Origin: Alterinioella nitratireducens
GTDB taxonomy: Bacteria > Pseudomonadota > Alphaproteobacteria > Rhodobacterales > Rhodobacteraceae
Assembly: GCF_013155465.1 (NCBI RefSeq)
Contig: NZ_JABJVX010000012.1
Span: 1-64,000 of the forward strand
DNA: 64,000 nt
Direction: 5' to 3'
In this document: piece after piece, positions 59,184 through 64,000 of the stretch
How the letters are laid out: the number at the start of each line of letters is the position of its first letter
Numbering within the stretch: position 1 is the stretch's first letter
Program-made: the position numbers and the translations under genes
Notes under the pieces: model-generated
Told to the model about the DNA's origin: nothing
What the model saw: the letters and a program-made list of their open reading frames with translations, nothing else
Database searches by the model: none

Positions 59184-60653
59184 ATGCCCATACCGGTGGA
59201 CAGTTTCTACCTCGATCCCGACGTCGAAGGAACCCTGCAACAGAAGGTCCAGCGCCTTGTTGCAGAAGGAATTTTATCAGGCCGCTTCCGCCCGGGAGAA
59301 AAGCTTCCCTCCAGCCGGAAACTGGCCCGCCACCTGCAGATCAGCCGCATCACCGTCACCAATGCCTATACCGAATTGCTGGCCGATGATTACCTGAATT
59401 CGCGCGGGCGCTCGGGCTATTTCGTCTCGAAAACCGCGCCGGTTCCAGCCAGCTTCGATCCCCCCGCAAGGTCCGAGAAAGGCGGCATCGACTGGTCCCG
59501 CGCCATCGGGCGGCGGTTCGTCAGCCCCGGTTGGCCGATCCGGCCGTCCAATTGGAAGGACTACCCCTATCCCTTCATCTACGGCCAGGCCGACCCGCGC
59601 CTTTTCTCGCATCAGACCTGGCGTCAATGCGCGCTCCAGGCCCTGGGGCAGAAGGATTTTTCCGTCCTCACCGCCGATTACTACGAACAGGACGATGAGC
59701 GGCTGCTGGAATACATCCAGCGCCATATCCTGCCGCGCCGGGGGATCGCCGCGCGCAAGGATCAGATCCTGATCACATTGGGTGCGCAGAACGCGCTGTG
59801 GATGACGGCACAGATCCTGCTGACGCAGCGCCGGGTCGCGGCGATGGAGAACCCCGCCTATCCCGGCCTGCGCGAGATCCTCAGCCAGACCCGCTGCCGC
59901 ACCGTCGCGATAGATGTCGGGCCTGAGGGCCTGCCGCCGGGCCGGCTGCCGCCCGATACCGACGTGGTCTTCGCCACCGTCTCGCACCATTGCCCGACCA
60001 ATGTGACCATGCCGCTGGAGCGCCGGAAGGAGCTGCTGCGCCTGGCCGAAGCGCGCGGCTTCGTCATCGTCGAGGACGAGTATGAGTTCGAGCTGTCCTT
60101 CCAGGCGGCCCCGTCGCCCTCGCTCAAATCCATGGACCAGGGCGGCTGCGTCATCCATATCGGCTCGTTCTCGAAATCGCTCTTTCCCGGCCTGCGCCTT
60201 GGCTATGTCGTGGCCTCGGAGGAGTTCATCCGCGAGGCGCGCGGCCTGCGCGGCCTGGTGCTGCGCCATCCGCCCGGCCACATCCAGCGCACCGTCGCCT
60301 ATTTCCTGTCGCTCGGCCATTACGACGCGCAGATCAACCGGATGCGCCAGGCCTATCAGCGCCGCCGCGCGGTGATGGACCAGGCCATTGCCGCCGAGGG
60401 GCTGAGCATCGCCGAGATCGCGGGGCAGGGCGGGTCGAGCTTCTGGATGATCGCGCCGCCCGGGATCGACACCGAAGACCTTGCCCGCCGCCTCGACCGG
60501 CGCGGGGTCGTGATCGAACCGGGCCGCGGGTTCTTCGGGCCCGACCACGGTCCCTCGCGCCATTACCGCCTGGCCTACAGCTCGATCCACGAGGACCGGA
60601 TCCCCGAGGGCATCCGCCTCATCGCCGAGGAAATCCGCGCCAGCCCCGCTTAA
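59184..60653 (+). CDS. tauR: TauR, MocR-type (GntR-HTH plus aminotransferase-like) regulator
   Basis: About 489 residues from the ATG at 59184 (an ATG at 59148 is possible but lies inside the operator repeat). N-terminal GntR winged helix: GRFRPGEKLPSSRKLARHL...RITVTNAYTEL. The C-terminal PLP fold type I domain has GAQNALWMTAQIL, VIVEDEYEFEL and the PLP-binding Lys in GSFSKSLFPGLRLGY. TauR activates taurine catabolism genes with taurine as signal. Divergent to tpa, with a repeat of TauR-like boxes between them. Confidence 0.93.
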   Translation: MPIPVDSFYLDPDVEGTLQQKVQRLVAEGILSGRFRPGEKLPSSRKLARHLQISRITVTNAYTELLADDYLNSRGRSGYFVSKTAPVPASFDPPARSEKGGIDWSRAIGRRFVSPGWPIRPSNWKDYPYPFIYGQADPRLFSHQTWRQCALQALGQKDFSVLTADYYEQDDERLLEYIQRHILPRRGIAARKDQILITLGAQNALWMTAQILLTQRRVAAMENPAYPGLREILSQTRCRTVAIDVGPEGLPPGRLPPDTDVVFATVSHHCPTNVTMPLERRKELLRLAEARGFVIVEDEYEFELSFQAAPSPSLKSMDQGGCVIHIGSFSKSLFPGLRLGYVVASEEFIREARGLRGLVLRHPPGHIQRTVAYFLSLGHYDAQINRMRQAYQRRRAVMDQAIAAEGLSIAEIAGQGGSSFWMIAPPGIDTEDLARRLDRRGVVIEPGRGFFGPDHGPSRHYRLAYSSIHEDRIPEGIRLIAEEIRASPA

Positions 60654-60654
60654 C

Positions 60655-60745
60655 GCCCCATCAAGGTTAACGCGCCACCGCCCGCTTCTTTGTTCCGGAA
60701 ATATCCTGGGGAGTCGCCCAGGGGGCGACGGGGCAAAGCCCCCCA
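60655..60745 (+). repeat. dispersed intergenic repeat, copy D
   Basis: Directly after the tauR stop: AAGGTTAACGCGCC, then CTTCTTTGTTCCGGAAATAT, CCTGGGG, and the GC palindrome GTCGCCCAGGGGGCGAC followed by GGGGCAAAGCCCC. It is clearly homologous to copy C after tauC. No gene lies between here and xsc. Confidence 0.65.
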
Positions 60746-60864
60746 AACACGCCGGTTTGGTCCTATCGGGCCGCCCGAACTGGCCCTAACGATGGCCCCC
60801 CGCAACCCGCTAGTGTCGCCACAAATCTCACCCCCCGATTTCCTGCCCGCCGGAGTCCCGCCCC

Positions 60865-62640
60865 ATGAAGATGACCACCGAAGAAGCCTTTGTAAAAACC
60901 CTCCAGATGCACGGGATCGAGGATGCGTTCGGCATTATCGGCTCGGCCATGATGCCGATCTCGGACATCTTCGGACAGGCCGGGATCCGGTTCTGGGATT
61001 GCGCGCATGAAGGCTCGGGCGGGTTCATGGCCGACGGCTACACCCGCGCCTCCGGCAAGATGAGCATGATGATCGCGCAGAACGGGCCGGGCATCACCAA
61101 TTTCGTCACCGCCGTGAAAACCGCCTATTGGAACCACACGCCGCTGCTGCTGGTCACGCCGCAGGCCGCGAACAAGACGATGGGGCAGGGCGGCTTTCAG
61201 GAGATGGAGCAGATGCGCCTCTTCGCCGATTGCGTCGCCTACCAGGAAGAGGTGCGCGATCCCGCGCGCATGGCCGAGGTGCTGAACCGGGTGATCCTTC
61301 AGGCCAAACGCGCCTCGGCGCCTGCCCAGATCAACGTGCCGCGCGATTTCTGGACCCAGGTGATCGACATCGAGTTGCCCGCCATCGTCGAGTTCGAGCG
61401 CCCCTCGGGTGGGGCGGATGCCGTGCAGGCCGCCGCCGATCTGCTGTCGGAGGCGACATTCCCCGTCATCCTGAACGGCGCGGGCGTGGTGCTTGGCGGC
61501 GCGATCCCGGCGAGCCGGGCTTTGGCCGAGCGCCTCGATGCCCCGGTCTGCGTCGGCTACCAGCACAATGACGCCTTCCCCGGCTCGCACCCCCTCTTTG
61601 CCGGGCCGCTCGGCTATAACGGGTCCAAGGCCGCGATGGAGCTGATCAAACAGGCGGATGTGGTGCTCTGCCTCGGCACCCGCCTCAACCCGTTCTCGAC
61701 CCTGCCGGGCTATGGCATGGACTACTGGCCGACAGACGCGAAGGTGATCCAGGTCGATATCAACCCCGACCGGATCGGCCTGACCAAGACAGTGACCGTG
61801 GGCATTGTGGGTGACGCGAAACAGGTCGCCGAGGGGATCCTGAACAAGCTTTCGGATGCCGCAGGCGATGCGGGGCGCGACGACCGCAAATCCACCATCG
61901 CGCAGACCAAGTCAGCCTGGGCGCAGCAGCTCTCCTCGATGGATCACGAGGAGGACGACCCAGGCACCACCTGGAACCAACGCGCCCGCGCCGACAAGCC
62001 CGACTGGATGAGCCCCCGCATGGCCTGGCGCGCGATCCAGGCGGCCCTGCCGAAGGAGGCGATCATCAGCAGCGACATCGGCAACAACTGCGCCATCGGC
62101 AATGCCTACCCGTCCTTTGATGAGGGGCGCAAATACCTGGCCCCCGGCCTTTTTGGGCCTTGCGGCTACGGCCTTCCTTCCGTGATCGGGGCCAAGATCG
62201 CCTGCCCGGACACCCCCGTGGTGGGGTTTTCCGGCGACGGGGCGTTCGGTATCGCGGTGACGGAACTGACCGCCATCGGGCGCGAGGAATGGCCCGCCGT
62301 GACGCAGGTGGTCTTCCGCAACTACCAATGGGGGGCGGAAAAGCGCAACTCGACGCTCTGGTTCGACGACAATTTCGTCGGCACCGAACTGGATGAGAAG
62401 GTGAGTTACGCGGGTATTGCGAAGGCTTGCGGCCTGCAGGGCGTGCAGGCCCACACGATGGAGGAGCTGACGGCGGCCCTGGATCAGGCGCTGAAGGATC
62501 AGAAGGCGGGCAAGACGACGCTGATCGAGGCGATGATCAACCAGGAACTGGGCGACCCGTTCCGCCGCGACGCGATGAAGAAACCGGTCGAGGTCGCGGG
62601 CATCAATGCGGCCGACATGCGCCCGCAGAAGGCGGGTTGA
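60865..62640 (+). CDS. xsc: sulfoacetaldehyde acetyltransferase Xsc
   Basis: A 591-residue ThDP enzyme that converts sulfoacetaldehyde and phosphate to acetyl phosphate and sulfite, the desulfonation step. It has the three-domain acetolactate-synthase fold, with the catalytic-Glu region near FWDCAHEGSGGFMADGY and the C-terminal ThDP motif GFSGDGAFGIAVTEL...NYQWGAEK. The Xsc-specific NYQWGAEKRNSTLWFDDNFV region (seen in parts) and full length fit Xsc rather than acetolactate synthase. Associated with tpa, tauR and tauABC. No pta gene follows. Confidence 0.95.
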   Translation: MKMTTEEAFVKTLQMHGIEDAFGIIGSAMMPISDIFGQAGIRFWDCAHEGSGGFMADGYTRASGKMSMMIAQNGPGITNFVTAVKTAYWNHTPLLLVTPQAANKTMGQGGFQEMEQMRLFADCVAYQEEVRDPARMAEVLNRVILQAKRASAPAQINVPRDFWTQVIDIELPAIVEFERPSGGADAVQAAADLLSEATFPVILNGAGVVLGGAIPASRALAERLDAPVCVGYQHNDAFPGSHPLFAGPLGYNGSKAAMELIKQADVVLCLGTRLNPFSTLPGYGMDYWPTDAKVIQVDINPDRIGLTKTVTVGIVGDAKQVAEGILNKLSDAAGDAGRDDRKSTIAQTKSAWAQQLSSMDHEEDDPGTTWNQRARADKPDWMSPRMAWRAIQAALPKEAIISSDIGNNCAIGNAYPSFDEGRKYLAPGLFGPCGYGLPSVIGAKIACPDTPVVGFSGDGAFGIAVTELTAIGREEWPAVTQVVFRNYQWGAEKRNSTLWFDDNFVGTELDEKVSYAGIAKACGLQGVQAHTMEELTAALDQALKDQKAGKTTLIEAMINQELGDPFRRDAMKKPVEVAGINAADMRPQKAG

Positions 62641-62655
62641 CTGGCAGGAAATTCT

Positions 62656-62679
62656 CCGGGCAATCAGAGGGTTGCCCGG
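62656..62679 (+). terminator. hairpin after xsc
   Basis: CCGGGCAA (62656-62663) pairs perfectly with TTGCCCGG (62672-62679) over an 8-base loop, 15 bases after the xsc stop. No T-run follows. Confidence 0.55.
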
Positions 62680-62824
62680 TAGATCATTGGCTGGCCGCGA
62701 ATGCCTGTCCTGACCGAAATCGAGCGCGGGTAGCAGCCCGCAGATTTTTCCAAGAACCCTATGGACAGCCCCGCCCGAACCCCCTAGAACGCCCCCACCC
62801 ACGGCAAGGATTTGCCGTCCCCGT

Positions 62825-62899
62825 GCCCGGGTAGCTCAGGGGTAGAGCAGTGGATTGAAAATCCTCGTGTCGGTGGTTCGATTCCGCCCCCGGGCACCA
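62825..62899 (+). tRNA. tRNA-Phe (GAA)
   Basis: Acceptor GCCCGGG pairs with CCCGGGC. The anticodon stem GTGGA/TCCTC encloses loop TTGAAAA with anticodon GAA. The T-arm is GGTGGTTCGATTCCGCC, the discriminator is A and CCA is encoded. It marks the boundary between the GC-rich backbone and the AT-richer right end. Confidence 0.95.
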
Positions 62900-63037
62900 T
62901 TAAATCAAAGACTTAGTGGAAATCCCGATTTCTTAGGCTCACCATAGGCTCTACCGTATTCTCAACTATAATGATAGTTGCCAGGCTACAGTACCGGCAC
63001 CCTTTCCTGCCGATAATTTTGAGTTCGCTAACCTAGC

Positions 63038-63484
63038 TTACGCCAAGCTAGTGTTCCGAGTCTGACGGTTACCACCTGTTGCCCCTGAACCGCGCCGGGT
63101 TTGCCGGAGGCTGATTTCGGTTAGCTGCGCGGCCATGGGTTCAGTTTCCAGAGCGGCGTAGAAGTTGGCCTCGGCTTCTGCGGGCGGGATGTTCCCGATC
63201 GGCTCGAGGAGACGGCGGTTGTTGAACCAGTCCACCCATTCGAGCGTCGCGTATTCCACGGCCTCGAAGTTGCGCCAAGGCCCCCGGCGGTGAATGACCT
63301 CGGCCTTGTACAAGCCGTTGATCGGCTCGGCCAAGGCGTTGACGCAGCTGTCGCCGACGCTGCCCACCGAGGGTTCGATGCCGGCTTCCGCCAATCGCTC
63401 GGTATAACCAATGGACAGGTATTGCGAGCCCCTGCCGCTGTGGTGGACCATGCCAACTTGAGTGCCCCGTCTGAACTGGTCCAC
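63038..63484 (-). pseudogene. IS3-family transposase (OrfB) C-terminal remnant
   Basis: About 148 residues matching the C-terminal half of an IS3-type integrase-like transposase: GRGSQYLSIGYTERLAEAGI, NALAEPINGLYKAEVIHRRGPW, and WVDWFNNRRLLEPIGNIPPAEAE. The N-terminal half, including the first catalytic Asp, is missing. The second catalytic Asp (HHSDRGSQY in active relatives) is Gly here, and the GDSYDNAL motif has become GDSCVNAL. The element is therefore inactive. A 7-bp inverted repeat (CTAGCTT/AAGCTAG, 63033-63051) overlaps its stop codon. Confidence 0.85.
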
Positions 63485-63732
63485 CGTTATGTTTAGAAAA
63501 CGGAGTAATCAGCCTCCGGGAAAACCGGGGCGGTTCATATAAGTCACCCATCATTTACGAAGGGACCGCTGCTGAAGGGCTGGAATCCCCAAGCCAATTA
63601 CCGGCCACAAAACCGGGGGAACTCCAACTGCAACTCCGATTGTCAGCTTCAGATGCTCCTGACAACGCATCGCCTTTCCACAAGTCATACAAACCGGCGA
63701 TAGAACACGGTCAGGCAGTCAAATCCCGCGAC

Positions 63733-64000
63733 TCAGTTCACGACCCTTTCCGCGACGCTCATGCCTTCGGAGAGGCCGGAAGACGGATAGAGGATCACTC
63801 TGTCGTTTTCGGCCAATCCACTGGTGACCTGGGCTTCAACACCGTTGTTGGGACCTATCTCAATGGTGCGGAGTCGGGCCACGCCATCAACCACGACAAA
63901 GACAGTCCAGGCGTTCCGGCTGCGAAACAGGGCGCTGGCCGGGACGATAAGGGTGTCTTCGCTCTCCCAGACAATAATCTGCGATTCCACGCGGAACCCG
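63733..64000 (-). CDS. RND efflux periplasmic adaptor, C-terminal part (cut by window edge)
   Basis: The 3' end of a leftward gene that continues beyond the window. The visible 88 residues, GFRVESQIIVWESEDTLIVP, the SALFRSRNAWTVFVV strand, and VTSGLAENDRVILYPSSGL, match the membrane-proximal end of HlyD/MFP adaptors. The adaptor links an RND pump to an outer-membrane channel. The 248 bases to its left (63485-63732) hold no recognisable gene. Confidence 0.82.
   Translation of the reverse strand, partial: GFRVESQIIVWESEDTLIVPASALFRSRNAWTVFVVVDGVARLRTIEIGPNNGVEAQVTSGLAENDRVILYPSSGLSEGMSVAERVVN

Overview
The window is about 64 kb of high-GC alphaproteobacterial chromosome. It looks like Rhodobacterales (Roseobacter group): it carries Alphaproteobacteria-typical families (DUF2948, UPF0262, DUF1127), an alphaproteobacterial Zur/Znu locus, a taurine dissimilation cluster (tauABC, tpa, tauR, xsc) and two beta-oxidation gene sets. 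The backbone is GC-rich. The first 3.4 kb and the last 1 kb are visibly AT-richer and carry insertion-sequence material, so both ends look like accessory DNA.

Layout. (1) 1-3.4 kb: accessory segment read leftwards. It holds a SIR2-domain gene whose 3' end runs into an IS5-family element, then three small unknown genes and the first codons of a fourth. (2) 3.7-9.6 kb: acyl-CoA synthetase and LysR regulator, SDR reductase divergent from an AraC regulator, VOC protein divergent from a WYL regulator. (3) 9.7-17.1 kb, leftward: beta-oxidation set 1 (FadJ-type enzyme, thiolase, glutathione transferase, small protein, acyl-CoA dehydrogenase, two MerR genes). The inner MerR gene is broken by a 26-bp tandem duplication. 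(4) 17.2-25.6 kb: two PaaI-type thioesterases, MATE exporter, Hint-domain protein, pyrD and DUF952, a secreted 5'-nucleotidase, a DUF1127 mini-protein, an SRAP protein and a DMT exporter. (5) 25.9-29.0 kb: tRNA-Gly, then znuA divergent from zur-znuC-znuB. (6) 29.1-40.5 kb: ABC exporter, then beta-oxidation set 2 (acyl-CoA synthetase, FadE, thiolase, FadJ-type enzyme, acetyl-CoA hydrolase/transferase). (7) 40.5-45.2 kb, leftward: small protein, CaCA antiporter, an 823-residue SDR-SPW-VKOR-like membrane fusion, a ParD-like antitoxin with a frameshifted ParE remnant, tRNA-Thr. (8) 45.3-54.1 kb: housekeeping block (murA, DUF2948, hisD, UPF0262, LMW phosphatase, infA, maf, RNase E/G, yacG), interrupted by acetyltransferase, NTF2-like and nitrilase-type genes. 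(9) 54.2-62.6 kb: taurine module. (10) 62.8-64 kb: tRNA-Phe, a decayed IS3-type transposase, and the 3' end of an RND adaptor gene.

How the parts work together. Taurine is imported by TauABC, transaminated to sulfoacetaldehyde by Tpa, and converted by Xsc to acetyl phosphate plus sulfite. TauR sits divergent to tpa over a repeated operator-like motif. No phosphate acetyltransferase gene follows xsc here. The two fatty-acid sets each encode dehydrogenase, hydratase/dehydrogenase and thiolase and would yield acetyl-CoA. Zur and ZnuABC form a self-contained zinc regulon.

No complete new multi-gene system is certain. The best candidates for new biology are the IS-truncated SIR2 locus and the small genes beside it, the SDR-SPW-VKOR-like fusion that lacks the CxxC and has a hairpin over its ribosome-binding site, the TauC with a periplasmic insert, and several structured intergenic repeats.
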